Assembly: GCA_910577225.1 (NCBI GenBank)
Contig: CAJTMV010000010.1
Location: forward strand, 1 to 64,000
Length of the DNA: 64,000 nt
Reading direction: 5' to 3'
DNA from: an uncultured Eubacterium sp.
GTDB lineage: Bacteria; Bacillota; Clostridia; Lachnospirales; Lachnospiraceae
Of the stretch, positions 23,262-32,905 are shown piece by piece. The notes beneath the pieces were generated by a model that did not search any database, was not told the DNA's origin, and saw only the letters and a list, made by a program, of their open reading frames with translations. Numbering within the stretch: position 1 is the stretch's first letter; every line of letters starts with the position of its first letter. The translations under genes and the position numbers were made by a program.

Positions 23262-25307
23262 TTACCTTGCAGATTCACCTGCCAGCTGTTCTTTTGTCCG
23301 TATCACCTTTTTCCATTCGCTCTGCGGCACATACTGCTTTGTAATCCCATCGTCTTCATACAGCACATATTCCGCCGACGGCTGTGCAAATCCGATCCAT
23401 TCATACTGTCCGTCTTTCATATCACAAATCGACTTTACCTGTTCATCCAAAACAGCAAGCGGCAGCATTTTCCCTTTTTTCACAAAAATTACAACTTCAT
23501 TTAACGCAATATCCACATAATGATGCCCCTGCGCCATTACCTTACAGCTTCTGTCTTTTGGTGAACGCATCCGCACCATCAGCATCTCCTCCGGCAGATA
23601 CACATACCTGCCCGTAGCGTTCTGTTTGTATACCGGCGCAATCATAATACTTTCTCCGACCATCAGCTGGTCTTCTACCTGCGGTGCGTGCGCATCCTGC
23701 GGATAATCAAACGCCAGCGGCCGAAAATACATCTCATGATTCAATGCACATTTCATAAACTCACTATAAATATACGGCAGCAGCGCATAACGCATACGGA
23801 TCACATTCCGAAAATCTCCGATCCTGGTAAACTGATAGACTTCCTGCTCTCTTGTTCCAGCAGCCGCATGGTTGCGCATCAGCGGCGTAAAAATACCAAA
23901 CTCCAGCCAGCGCATCAGCAAATCCTCTGTCGTATCCGCGCCAAATCCTCCGATATCGGAACCTGTATATAAAATACCGCACATGTTCAAAGACGGCATC
24001 TGCTGAATACTTAATAACAGATGACTCCACCACGACGCGTTATCACCGGTCCAGATTCCTCCATACCGATGCATTCCGATATAGGAAGATCTGGAAAACA
24101 GCAGGGTTCGCCGGTCTGGCGCAATCTCGTCGAATGCTTCGGCAGCCGCTTTCGTCATATGGTATCCATACAGATTATGTACCTGATCATGGCGGATTTT
24201 TACGCCGTCCATATTATGCCAGATCCTTTTGTAATCTTCTTCATTATTCGAAAGTCCTTCTACCAGACCTTTCATATGATAAAAAGAATGCAGTCCGATA
24301 TTTTCATCTTTCAGAGCCGTCACTTCTTCCATCACATGTTTCAGATTTTTTTCTGAATAAAAAATAGCCGGTTCATTCATATCATTCCAGAATCCGTCGA
24401 TGCCCTGATCCATCAGCAGCTTGTATTTTTGTCCAAACCACGCTCTGGCTTTGGAATTCAGAACATCCGGAAAATGAGATCTCCCGGGCCATACTGCACC
24501 TGTAAAGTTTTCTCCGTCCTCATCCTTGCAAAAATAATTCTCCCGCACGCCTTCCTCGTAGACCGGATAGCCTTCTTCGATCTTTACTCCGGCATCGATA
24601 ATCGGCACCAGATGTATACCCTGTGCTTTCATTTCTGTTACAAACTCTTTAAAATTCGGAAATTTTTCCGCGTCGACTGTAAAGTCTTTAAAGCGTTCCA
24701 TATAATCGATATCCATATACACGGCGTCCAGCGGAATTCCCTGTTCATGATATCCTTTTACCACTTCCCGTATATCGTCCGCACATGCATAACCCCAGCG
24801 CGACTGCTGATAGCCGAACGCCCATTTCGGCGCGATATAGCTCGTCCCGATCAGCTCCCGAAACTGCTTTACGATCTCTATAAGGCTGTCGTCTTCGATC
24901 GTATAAATCACACCATCTTTCCCCATCGTAATGCAAAGCCTGTCGATCTTCGTTTCGCCGACATCGAACGCCACTCTGCCCGGATCGTCAATAAAAATAC
25001 CAAACGACTTCCCATTTTTTCTGCTCAGAATGAAAAAATTGTGCGCTCCATACAAAGAATGCCGGTTCTCCAGATGAAACGGATCGTCTGTCGCATTGCT
25101 AATATAAGTAAATCCACGCTTATTGATTCCACGTACCTGCTCTCCCAGTCCGTAAACCACATCCTGTTCCTGCATCTGGCAACACAATTCTATCCCGTTC
25201 GAAGACTCTGTAAGCTGCATCAGATGAAACGGCTGTGTACTCTGTGGTATCTTTCTGACAACCGCTCCCGTTTCCAGCGGCTGACCAAAGCTGTATTTTT
25301 CAATCAC
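23262..25307 (-). CDS. Alpha-glucosidase (glycoside hydrolase family 31)
   Basis: A 681-residue intracellular enzyme releasing glucose from the non-reducing ends of alpha-glucans. It has VYGLGEQVRGINKRG (51-65), the catalytic nucleophile in DGFWNDMNEP (D309) and the acid/base in WTGDNASWW (D422). The start is GTG 25307, with GGAGGAGCTTATC before it; the longer frame begins inside or above the promoter and has no good site, and MIEKYSFG is a usual GH31 N-terminus. There is no signal peptide. It belongs functionally with the maltodextrin block further right. Confidence 0.93.
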   Translation of the reverse strand: MIEKYSFGQPLETGAVVRKIPQSTQPFHLMQLTESSNGIELCCQMQEQDVVYGLGEQVRGINKRGFTYISNATDDPFHLENRHSLYGAHNFFILSRKNGKSFGIFIDDPGRVAFDVGETKIDRLCITMGKDGVIYTIEDDSLIEIVKQFRELIGTSYIAPKWAFGYQQSRWGYACADDIREVVKGYHEQGIPLDAVYMDIDYMERFKDFTVDAEKFPNFKEFVTEMKAQGIHLVPIIDAGVKIEEGYPVYEEGVRENYFCKDEDGENFTGAVWPGRSHFPDVLNSKARAWFGQKYKLLMDQGIDGFWNDMNEPAIFYSEKNLKHVMEEVTALKDENIGLHSFYHMKGLVEGLSNNEEDYKRIWHNMDGVKIRHDQVHNLYGYHMTKAAAEAFDEIAPDRRTLLFSRSSYIGMHRYGGIWTGDNASWWSHLLLSIQQMPSLNMCGILYTGSDIGGFGADTTEDLLMRWLEFGIFTPLMRNHAAAGTREQEVYQFTRIGDFRNVIRMRYALLPYIYSEFMKCALNHEMYFRPLAFDYPQDAHAPQVEDQLMVGESIMIAPVYKQNATGRYVYLPEEMLMVRMRSPKDRSCKVMAQGHHYVDIALNEVVIFVKKGKMLPLAVLDEQVKSICDMKDGQYEWIGFAQPSAEYVLYEDDGITKQYVPQSEWKKVIRTKEQLAGESAR

Positions 25308-25401
25308 GATAAGCTCCTCCTTGTTCTTATTTTTTACCGCGGCAAAGCATGAAGGATCCTGTTCATGACTGCGTATGGTAAGATGCTTTTTCATTTCTTT
25401 C

Positions 25402-25430
25402 AAGATAGCAAAAATAAATGGTAAAGTCAA
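25402..25430 (-). promoter_or_regulatory. Sigma-A promoter of the GH31 gene
   Basis: Minus strand: TTGACT (25425-25430), a 17-base spacer and TATCTT (25402-25407). An upstream ATG at 25394 would make the message almost leaderless, which supports the internal GTG start at 25307. Confidence 0.65.
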
Positions 25431-25546
25431 TCGTTCTGCAGGCAGTGTGGAACTCTTATATTCATCTGCAAGGCAGTTTGTCCCAGCCACACGGATTTCA
25501 CACATCTATTGCAAGGTGTTTCCCAGGTACCTCTGCAATCAGACTA

Positions 25547-25792
25547 CTATTGAGGCTGGCGGTTATTGTTCGATGATGAAGAGCGTTCTCCAGCACTGAC
25601 TTTCATAATATCATTATAGTTCTCACTCGGATAAACATAATCATCTGGCTTCATTGTTGTTTCATAGGTATCTCGAACAAGATCGTCCGCAAGCTCATCC
25701 ATCTGCTGTTCCACCAGCTCCACTGCTTCTTTATGAGGATTAACCGCTGTGGCCAAAGCCTCCATGCTGCCTGAAACTCTGCCAATTATCAT
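25547..25792 (-). CDS. Small hypothetical protein
   Basis: An 81-residue protein with no family I recognise. GGGGAGG lies 10 bases before ATG 25792, a strong ribosome site. The N-terminus (MIIGRVSGSMEALATAV) is followed by an acidic helical region (VELVEQQMDELADDLVRDT) and a Ser/Asn/Gln-rich tail. It follows another short frame by 18 bases and may be co-transcribed with it. Both sit between the antiporter and GH31 genes in a stretch that looks accessory. Confidence 0.6.
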   Translation of the reverse strand: MIIGRVSGSMEALATAVNPHKEAVELVEQQMDELADDLVRDTYETTMKPDDYVYPSENYNDIMKVSAGERSSSSNNNRQPQ

Positions 25793-25810
25793 TTTACACA
25801 CCTCCCCTCA

Positions 25811-25999
25811 TCATACATTGTCTTCCAAAAGATCCAGCGCTTCTTTCATGGAAACTTCCAGTTCATGCTGGTTATCCCTGATCTTCGGATCATCCAAATC
25901 AGACGGAACATTGAAATTACATTCCGCAAGGTACTCATCCCAGTGTGCCAGCTTCCATGTATCGCGCTCCGAATTTCTGTAGATCATTCGTTCATGCAC
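25811..25999 (-). pseudogene. Short frame, probably the 3' part of a lost gene
   Basis: A 62-residue frame starting at GTG 25999 (NSERDTWKLAHWDEYLAECN, then VPSDLDDPKIRDNQHELEV). The protein-like text continues upstream of the start (ETSPEVV) to a stop codon, and no ribosome site is well placed, which suggests an N-terminally truncated gene. The family was not recognised. The good ribosome site of the following 81-residue frame suggests both belonged to one transcript. Confidence 0.4.
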
Positions 26000-26056
26000 A
26001 ACTTCTGGGGACGTCTCCTACAGCAGTTTTGAAAATTTTCCCACTGGATAATAATT

Positions 26057-27022
26057 TCACAGTAAATAAATGAAATATCCCAAATATCCAAGCAGCAACA
26101 AGCCACCCTCCACACGGTTCAGGCTCTTTCCATTGAAAGAGAATATCCACAGCAGCACTCCCGCTGCCACAGCCACAATGAAATCCACTATAAATTTACT
26201 CTCAAAAGCTACCGGTGTAATCAATGCAGATGTTCCTACAACAAAAAGGATATTGAAAATATTGCTTCCCACAATATTTCCGATTGCAATATCCGCATTG
26301 CCTTTTCCCGCTGCTGAAACAGATGTAAACAATTCCGGCAGGGATGTTCCCAGCGCCACAATCGTAAGCCCTATAAATCTCTCACTCAGACCTATGATCC
26401 TTGCTATCGCTGTAGCTGCATCCACAGTGACACTGCTGCCGGTTACAATAAATACAAGACCAACAACTGTGTACAATAACAGCACTGCCATGCTTTTTTC
26501 CTTTTTGTCCCCTTCTCCTAAAGTTTCACCCTCATCGTCTCCTGATTTCTTGTCGGCGCCTTTTTTTGCCATCTTTAAAAGGTAAACAAGATACAGCAGA
26601 AAAACAGCCCACAATCCGGCTCCTTCCCATCTTGAAATTTCATTTCCCACATATCCCATCCAGAGCAGGATTATCATTATGACAATCATTAAGGGCATTT
26701 CATATTTTATAGTCGTAGACGCAACAGGAACGATCTTTTTTGTCAAAAATGCCGTAAGACCTAAAATAATAAGAATATTCAAAATATTACTTCCCGCCAC
26801 ATTTCCAATGGTAATGCCCACATTCCCCTTAAGCGCCGCAGAGATGCTTACCGCAGCCTCTGGTGCGCTTGTTCCCATAGCAACGATGGTAAGCCCGACC
26901 ACAAGCTGCGGAATCCCAAACCTCGAAGCTATTCCTGATGAACCATCCACAAAGAAATCTGCGCCCTTAATAAGCATCGCAAATCCTGTGGACAATAAAA
27001 ATATTTGCAAGACAATATCCAT
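26057..27022 (-). CDS. Calcium/sodium antiporter (CaCA family, YrbG-type)
   Basis: A 321-residue membrane antiporter with about ten helices and the two CaCA alpha-repeats: TIVAMGTSAPEAAVSISA (about 45-62) and TIVALGTSLPELFTSVSA in the second half, each followed by a G-N-x-x-G-S-N motif (GNVAGSNILN, GNIVGSNIFN). A Lys/Glu/Asp-rich cytoplasmic loop (about 155-180) separates the halves. It exchanges Ca2+ for Na+ across the cell membrane. Start ATG 27022 has GGAGG 8 bases upstream. It stands alone among decayed sequence, so it may have been acquired separately. Confidence 0.93.
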   Translation of the reverse strand: MDIVLQIFLLSTGFAMLIKGADFFVDGSSGIASRFGIPQLVVGLTIVAMGTSAPEAAVSISAALKGNVGITIGNVAGSNILNILIILGLTAFLTKKIVPVASTTIKYEMPLMIVIMIILLWMGYVGNEISRWEGAGLWAVFLLYLVYLLKMAKKGADKKSGDDEGETLGEGDKKEKSMAVLLLYTVVGLVFIVTGSSVTVDAATAIARIIGLSERFIGLTIVALGTSLPELFTSVSAAGKGNADIAIGNIVGSNIFNILFVVGTSALITPVAFESKFIVDFIVAVAAGVLLWIFSFNGKSLNRVEGGLLLLGYLGYFIYLL

Positions 27023-27604
27023 GTCTTCAGCCTCCATTCTTTTCACTTAACCACTTCTGCATTACCCCTGCCCCAGACAATAACTATCTTCGTTCCTCAT
27101 CAGGTTCACATCTGCCCTTTCATCTCCTTCATACACTACATCGATACCATTTTCCGCTGCTCTCCGAAGAAATCCATTTGACTATCATCCTCTCAAAAGA
27201 ATTTTCCTACCATCAAATAGTATCCGATCTATGTAAAATCTAAAAGACATTTAATGTAAAATCTGTGTATAATTCTGTAAGTTTATATCCATTCAAAATT
27301 CAAATACAAATAGCTATGGCTTTTCCTGCATTTATTCCCGGTTTATCTCACTAAGCCTTTCCGGAATCATCGGCAGCACCTGAGAAAGATCGCCATCCAC
27401 ACCCAGGCGCAGCAGGGATATTAAAATGAAGTCAAAAAAAATGCTACATGAAAAATAGAATTCAGCGGGAAAAACTTTTTAATCGATCCATAGCTAAAAA
27501 AGAAAATTTCTGACTTTCTTGTCAGTACAAATGATCCTGAAAAAGCCTTTTACCAGGCTCCCCCTTCATGATCTGCCGGTTTTAGATGAACCGAACACAA
27601 AACA
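27023..27604. other. Gene-free stretch with possible gene remnants
   Basis: No intact gene. Minus-strand open pieces end at 27062 (text NGIDVVYEGDERADVNLMRN) and 27332 (text RLGVDGDLSQVLPMIPERL); both look protein-like but lack starts, and I could not name a family. A plus-strand promoter-like element lies at 27231-27273 with no gene after it. Confidence 0.35.
27231..27273 (+). promoter_or_regulatory. Orphan promoter-like element with direct repeats
   Basis: ATGTAAAATCT occurs at 27231-27241 and again at 27254-27264, 23 bases (about two helix turns) apart, just upstream of TATAAT (27268-27273). This is the layout of an activator-controlled promoter, but no plus-strand gene follows. Confidence 0.4.
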
Positions 27605-27655
27605 GTATGCGTGACTGCCGGAAAGGGCCCTGGGCGAGGCGGCAGTCACGCATAC
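27605..27655 (-). terminator. Intrinsic terminator of the maltodextrin operon
   Basis: GTATGCGTGACTGCCG (27605-27620) pairs perfectly over 16 bases with 27640-27655. On the minus strand the hairpin is followed by TGTTTTGT. It lies about 70 bases after the debranching-enzyme stop. Confidence 0.8.
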
Positions 27656-27723
27656 GTCCGCGCAGCCGCCCCGCCAAAAGCAACACATGATCTAAAATAT
27701 CGCCAGTTTGTTATCCAAAACCA

Positions 27724-29709
27724 TCAGTCTGCCAGCACCTCATATACCCGCAAAATCTCCCCAACACTCCACGCCTGCGCAAAGCATCCTTTGGAAAAAG
27801 TCGGTCGTCTGCCATCGTAAATTTCCGGCAGCTGCCCGATACATCCTTCTCCCAGTACGCTTTCCAATACTTCAAGCTGACGCTCTACTTTCTCTGCCGC
27901 GTCTTTTGCATAGTTTCTTGTCTTTAAATAGGCGAGGTAATAAGCTCCCAGCGGGAACACCCACACAGTGCCCTGATGATACGCCAGATCACGTTCCATC
28001 TGACTGCCGCCGTATCTGGCGTGAAACTGTGCGTCGGCAGGATCCAGGGTGCGCAGTCCGTACGGGGTATACAGTTTTTCGAACACCGTATCCACGACCT
28101 GTCGTTCCTGCGCCTCGTCCAGCATCGTAAACGGCAGGGAAACGGCCCAGATCTGATTGCATCGGATCTGCTCGTCCGCATCTGTGCCGGACAATACATC
28201 TTTGAGGCAGTGATTTGTACTGCTCCAGAATTTTTCACGGAAACTTCGTCTCGTCTGTTCTGCCATCGCTGCATAATCAGAATCTGCATGATCCTTTGGA
28301 CGCTGCAGCAAATGGAGAGATTCCTCCATGATACAGAGCGCATTGTACCAGTATGCATTGATCTCCACCGGCTTTCCATGACGCGGCGTCGGCAGGATTT
28401 CTCCGATACGGACATCCATCCAGGTAACCTGATCCAGTTTTTCGCCCGCGCACAGCAGTCCATCTGTATCCATATGGATGCCATAATCGGTTCCATTTTT
28501 ATAACTGCATATAATTTCCTGCATAACCGGCCATACTTCCTGCAAAAATGATATATCGTTTGTCTTTTTCATATATAGGTACACGGCATGAATATACAAA
28601 AGCGCGGCGTCCGCCGTATTATACTGCGGTTCGCACTGTCCTTCCGGAAACAGGTTTGGCATCAGTCCGTCTCTGCAGTATGCTGCAAACGTACGCAGTA
28701 TGCTCTTTGCCGTCTCAAACTGCTTCGTCGTAATACAGCACCCTGCCAGTGCGATCATCGTATCCCGTCCCCAGTCCTCAAAAAACGGAAATCCTGCCAG
28801 TATCGTCTTACCGCCTGTGGATTCCCGTTTTGCAACAAACTGATCCGCGCTTTTTACGAGCTGTTTCGCCGCTTCCTGTTTCAAACCAGAGACACGAACC
28901 AGTTCTCTGCGATAAGCGGCCGCTTCCTGAAACACCTGGTCAGCCGTCGTATGAATTTCTTCCATGCTGTATAGAATTTCCAGCACCGCGCAGCTGTGTC
29001 CGGACACTTCTTTTGTAATCTGGTGATTTGTACAGACGTTTCCTTCACACATCCTGCCGTCGCAGGCATCGTAAGAATAGCGGACACCTGTAGTAAATAC
29101 CTGCGGAAAGCAGGCGATTTCTCCGTTTGTCTGACAAAAAACAGTCCTTCCATTCGATGTGATTTTCGATCCGGTACAGCCGGTTTCCATCGTAAATACC
29201 TGACGCCGGTCTGGCTGAACGCCTTTTGGCGTAAACTGCAGCTGCGGAATGACAAGCAGCGATACCTTTCGCGCACTCTGGTTATCGATGCGGTACGTTA
29301 CGGCAACCAGATTTTCCCCCTGTTTCATCGCGATTTTTTTTGTAATTTCCACGCCGTTGATATCGTAAGTCCACGTTGGATAATCTTCAAAACAAAAGGC
29401 CGACAGATGGTGATATCCGTCCTCACTGCGTGCTTCATCCACATACTCCTGACTGGACAGACAGACACAGCTTTGACCGTCTGCCTGCGGACGGTTGTCC
29501 CACAGCAGCCGTTCCACAAGGCTGTGTATCATATTGTATCTGTGATTGGGCGACCTGACACATGCCATCAAAAGCGCGTGATCGTTCCTCGTATTGGCGC
29601 CCGTCATGCAGGCGCTGGAAAAACCGCCCAGTCCATTCGTAAGCAGATAGCAGTTTTCCTGTCCCCTTTCCCTCGTTACCCAGTTTTGTGCGCCATAAAT
29701 AAATTTCAT
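27724..29709 (-). CDS. Glycogen debranching enzyme (amylo-alpha-1,6-glucosidase)
   Basis: A 661-residue protein with an N-terminal GDE-N type beta domain (FIYGAQNWVTRERGQENCYL, then LTNGLGGFSSACMTGANTR) and a C-terminal (alpha/alpha)6 barrel of the bacterial/archaeal GDE-C family, seen as LAGFPFFEDWGRDTMIALAG (about 300-320), NLFPEGQCEPQYNTADAAL and MERDLAYHQGTVWVFPLG. It removes alpha-1,6 branch glucose from glycogen-like substrates in the cytoplasm. ATG 29709 is 15 bases after the stop of a sensor-type lipoprotein gene, so it is the last gene of the operon before the terminator. Confidence 0.92.
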   Translation of the reverse strand: MKFIYGAQNWVTRERGQENCYLLTNGLGGFSSACMTGANTRNDHALLMACVRSPNHRYNMIHSLVERLLWDNRPQADGQSCVCLSSQEYVDEARSEDGYHHLSAFCFEDYPTWTYDINGVEITKKIAMKQGENLVAVTYRIDNQSARKVSLLVIPQLQFTPKGVQPDRRQVFTMETGCTGSKITSNGRTVFCQTNGEIACFPQVFTTGVRYSYDACDGRMCEGNVCTNHQITKEVSGHSCAVLEILYSMEEIHTTADQVFQEAAAYRRELVRVSGLKQEAAKQLVKSADQFVAKRESTGGKTILAGFPFFEDWGRDTMIALAGCCITTKQFETAKSILRTFAAYCRDGLMPNLFPEGQCEPQYNTADAALLYIHAVYLYMKKTNDISFLQEVWPVMQEIICSYKNGTDYGIHMDTDGLLCAGEKLDQVTWMDVRIGEILPTPRHGKPVEINAYWYNALCIMEESLHLLQRPKDHADSDYAAMAEQTRRSFREKFWSSTNHCLKDVLSGTDADEQIRCNQIWAVSLPFTMLDEAQERQVVDTVFEKLYTPYGLRTLDPADAQFHARYGGSQMERDLAYHQGTVWVFPLGAYYLAYLKTRNYAKDAAEKVERQLEVLESVLGEGCIGQLPEIYDGRRPTFSKGCFAQAWSVGEILRVYEVLAD

Positions 29710-29724
29710 ATCTGTTCGATTCCC

Positions 29725-31017
29725 CTATTCTTCCTCATATCTGCGAACGCTCTCGTTCATTGCTTCGATAAACTGTTCGATATCGATGGTATGATAATAC
29801 AATTTGGGCAGTTCTTCCATCAATACCTGTTCCTGCAAAATCGGATTCCACTGAAACTGATAATTGGGTATGATGGTCGGCTCCCTGGATATCGCACGAA
29901 TGTAATCCGCTTCCAAAGACGTCAGATCTTCCTGTTTTTCATTTAAAAAATGCTGCGCCTGCTTCTGCGTCCGGAGCGTTCGGAACTTTAGAAATGCAGC
30001 GGCTCCTTTTTGTACGTCTTCCGGATAGCTGGAAACGATCCCCCAGCCGGAAGACTGCGCAGACGCGATCATCACATTGTCCGGAAACGGTGCAAATCCG
30101 ATGGATTTCTCCCATTCGTCAGAAAACTGCAGCAGCATCCAGTATCCGTTTGGCAGCATCGCCACCTCTTCATTTACAAACTGATGATACGGCACGTCAA
30201 AGTCCTGATACATCCCGTCAGAGCCTCCGTACTGCAATATTTTTTCCAGCATCGCGACAAGCTGCCGCCCTGCCCGGCCATTGTAATTCTGCGGAAGCCG
30301 TCGATGCAAAAACGCCTGCCCCTGCGTATCGGTACCCAGATACGCCGTAGCAAACAGCATCGGCGTCCAGGCAGTTCCTGCCGTATGCATCCCGACCGGA
30401 GTAATTCCCGCCTGCTGCAGCTTCTCGCAGCAGATAAAAAACTCCTCCCAGGTTTTGGGAAACTGTGCGATTCCCGCTTTTTGAAACAGCTTTTTATGAT
30501 AAAAAATGCCGGAATAAGAAAAGCAGTTGGATGCCGACGGGCATATGTACAAAGAATCATCTGCTTCCCTGCATGTTTCCAGCATATCGGTTTCAAACGC
30601 CTCTTTCCACTCCCGGTCCTGATCGATCAGGGGCGCCAGATCTACGAGCCGTTCATCTGCCAGCATCAGTTCGTAAAAGGCCGGAGAAAAGCAAACGTCC
30701 GTAATCACTGCCGGCAGCTCGCCTGTTACATTCCAGCGCTTAAGATTCGAACGGTATTCGCCTGAGGTAACGGCCAGCCATTCCGGCTCCACCTCGTAGA
30801 TTCCCTGATAAGATTTATTAAATTCATTTACAAGATCTTCGTTTTCCCTTTTACCTGTCGCTGCATCGATCAAAAATATAATCGGGATTTTCACTGTGTC
30901 TTCCTTTGGCGAAGATAAAATCTTCTGATTTTTATGCCCGCATCCTGCAAGCAGACAGACCATGAAGCACCCGCATATTAATACAAATCTTATTCTGTCA
31001 TCTGATCTATTCATCAT
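29725..31017 (-). CDS. Solute-binding lipoprotein, probable sugar sensor
   Basis: A family 1 extracellular solute-binding protein of about 430 residues with a lipoprotein signal (CLLAGC, cysteine about 26). Later text EEFFICCEKLQQAGITPVG and GYWMLLQFSDEWEKSIGF is typical of sugar-binding proteins. The start is uncertain: the frame extends to 31062, but that stretch is a short GGAAACGG-type repeat; ATG 31017 or 31014 places the basic N-region right before the hydrophobic core. It follows the YesM kinase by about 110 bases, and no permease genes adjoin it, so it may present sugar to the kinase rather than feed a transporter. Confidence 0.85.
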   Translation of the reverse strand: MMNRSDDRIRFVLICGCFMVCLLAGCGHKNQKILSSPKEDTVKIPIIFLIDAATGKRENEDLVNEFNKSYQGIYEVEPEWLAVTSGEYRSNLKRWNVTGELPAVITDVCFSPAFYELMLADERLVDLAPLIDQDREWKEAFETDMLETCREADDSLYICPSASNCFSYSGIFYHKKLFQKAGIAQFPKTWEEFFICCEKLQQAGITPVGMHTAGTAWTPMLFATAYLGTDTQGQAFLHRRLPQNYNGRAGRQLVAMLEKILQYGGSDGMYQDFDVPYHQFVNEEVAMLPNGYWMLLQFSDEWEKSIGFAPFPDNVMIASAQSSGWGIVSSYPEDVQKGAAAFLKFRTLRTQKQAQHFLNEKQEDLTSLEADYIRAISREPTIIPNYQFQWNPILQEQVLMEELPKLYYHTIDIEQFIEAMNESVRRYEEE

Positions 31018-31129
31018 TCCGTTTCCCGTTTTCCGTTTCCCGTTTCCTGTTGTATGTTCCATATCCGTTGTATCAGACCCCTGTCTCTCCGCGACGTTTT
31101 CAACCGTTCCAACCGTTCCCCTGGTCGTT

Positions 31130-32905
31130 TCAGCGATCAGCCGCTTTTTCCAGTTCCTGCAGCGGAATACGTATCGTACAGCAGGTACCGTTTTCCTCCG
31201 AGGTATAATAAAACGCGATCCGGTCTTCGTATTTCAGCCGCAGGCGGCTGATGACATTTCCGATTCCATATCCGCTTTCCTGTCCCCTGAACGCGCCGCG
31301 CACCGCGGACAGATCTTCTTTTACCATCATCTGTATCAGCTCGATGACTTCCGGTTTCATCTGCTCTCCGTTATTTTCGATCTCAAACACCAGCTCCTGA
31401 TCGTCCTGCCAGACCCGGATATCGATGTTCCCGTCCTGATAGATTTTGGCAAATCCATGCTTGATCGCGTTTTCCACCAGCGGCTGTAATATCAGCTTTA
31501 ACACCGGAGCCTGTTTTAAATGTTCTTCGCAGCGAATCTCATATTGAAACAGATCGGCATTTCGTATTTTTTGAATCTCCATATAACTTTTTACATGTTC
31601 CAGCTCGTCGGCAACCGAAATCACATCACTGCCTTTGCTCAGACTCACTTTCATAAATTTGGAAAGCGCCTGAATCATTTTCATCGTAATCTCTTCGCCG
31701 TTCATACGGGCCAGCATATAGATCGTATCCAGCGTATTATATAAAAAATGCGGATTGATCTGATACATCAGCGAACTTAATTCGCTCTGGCGCAGCGCCC
31801 GTTCATTTTCCCGCACTTCCTGCACAAGCTGTTCGATATTTTTTACCATATTGTTAAACGCATTGCCGATCGTATCCAGCTCCGTATTCGTATGCAGCTG
31901 CAGCTGACTGGAGAAATCGCCGCCTTCAAATTCTTTCATCGCATTGCTGATTTCTTTGACCGGTCTTGTAAATCTTCTGGAAAAATAAATACTGCAGACT
32001 ACCGCCACAACAGCGATCACCGCATACACACCGAGCAGAATCATCAGATTTCTTACTGCCACAGTATAAAAAATGGAATCCGGTATTAGTGTCGCCGCTG
32101 TAAATCCGCTGTCCGCCACGGTCTGAAAGATAACGGTACCCAGCCCTTTCAGATCAAATCTGGCCTGCGTGATATCCGCGTCCTGATATTGCCGAATGGT
32201 CTGGCGCAGCTTCGCCAGCTGTTTGTCAGACAGCTCATAGCTGTCCTTATGCGTGCGATAGCAAAGCCTGCCATTTGTATCCAGTATCATACAGATGCCA
32301 TCTTCCTGCGAGGCATCTTTTAATATATTTTGAAAAATTCCCTCGTTGATTTGAAAAAACAGCATGCCCGGCCCATGGTGGAATTCCATGTTCCGCATAT
32401 ACCGTCCGATAAAAAGATAGTTGCCTTCCCGGTCAAATACACGGTCTTTTGTCCAAATCCAGCGGGTCTTTGAATATTCATCTCCAAGCGCTTCTTTTAA
32501 GCCGCTCGCGCACAGCTTCTCATAGCTGGTATTCCGATAAGCCTGCAAATACAGATTTTCTTTATTGTCGACATACACATACGTCTCCAGATATTTCAGA
32601 TCTGCATAAGACAGCATCAGCTCCAGTTTTTCTTTTGCAAGACTGTCCGGCTGCCCGTTGCGCAGACTGTCCTGTATTTCTGCGCTCTCCAGACAGCGTT
32701 TCATAACGGCGTCTGTCCTGGCGTATTCATTTTGCAGCAATACCGCAATGCGGTCGTTTACATACGTATACTGACTGACCGTCGCCTGACTCACATTTCT
32801 GCCAAGCAGCGTACCGATGACGATGCCGGACAAAGCCATGGCGATCGCAAGAAGCGTCAGTACATATTTTAGAAAAATACTCTGTATCCCGTGGATTGTT
32901 TTCAT
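31130..32905 (-). CDS. YesM-type sensor histidine kinase
   Basis: A 591-residue kinase: membrane helix at about 13-33, extracytoplasmic sensor (about 35-280), second helix (about 282-305), HAMP (about 308-360), then the LytS/YesM-type phosphoacceptor region SSLMYQINPHFLYNTLDTIY and an ATPase domain with LVENAIKHGF and a glycine-rich box (GYGIGNVISRL). It probably senses an extracellular sugar. Its ATG overlaps the response regulator stop (ATGA), so the two are translated together. Maltodextrin or a breakdown product is the likely signal given the flanking genes. Confidence 0.93.
   Translation of the reverse strand: MKTIHGIQSIFLKYVLTLLAIAMALSGIVIGTLLGRNVSQATVSQYTYVNDRIAVLLQNEYARTDAVMKRCLESAEIQDSLRNGQPDSLAKEKLELMLSYADLKYLETYVYVDNKENLYLQAYRNTSYEKLCASGLKEALGDEYSKTRWIWTKDRVFDREGNYLFIGRYMRNMEFHHGPGMLFFQINEGIFQNILKDASQEDGICMILDTNGRLCYRTHKDSYELSDKQLAKLRQTIRQYQDADITQARFDLKGLGTVIFQTVADSGFTAATLIPDSIFYTVAVRNLMILLGVYAVIAVVAVVCSIYFSRRFTRPVKEISNAMKEFEGGDFSSQLQLHTNTELDTIGNAFNNMVKNIEQLVQEVRENERALRQSELSSLMYQINPHFLYNTLDTIYMLARMNGEEITMKMIQALSKFMKVSLSKGSDVISVADELEHVKSYMEIQKIRNADLFQYEIRCEEHLKQAPVLKLILQPLVENAIKHGFAKIYQDGNIDIRVWQDDQELVFEIENNGEQMKPEVIELIQMMVKEDLSAVRGAFRGQESGYGIGNVISRLRLKYEDRIAFYYTSEENGTCCTIRIPLQELEKAADR

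Noticed and set aside
24429..25352. Long plus-strand frame of 307 codons
   Set aside because: It is the complement of the GH31 gene; the GH31 catalytic motifs are on the minus strand.
25547..25999. Toxin-antitoxin pair
   Set aside because: The upstream frame looks like the truncated end of a larger gene, neither product matches a known toxin or antitoxin family, and the spacing alone is not enough.
28996..29946. Long plus-strand frame of 316 codons
   Set aside because: It is antisense to the debranching enzyme and sensor lipoprotein genes and shows no family text or ribosome site.
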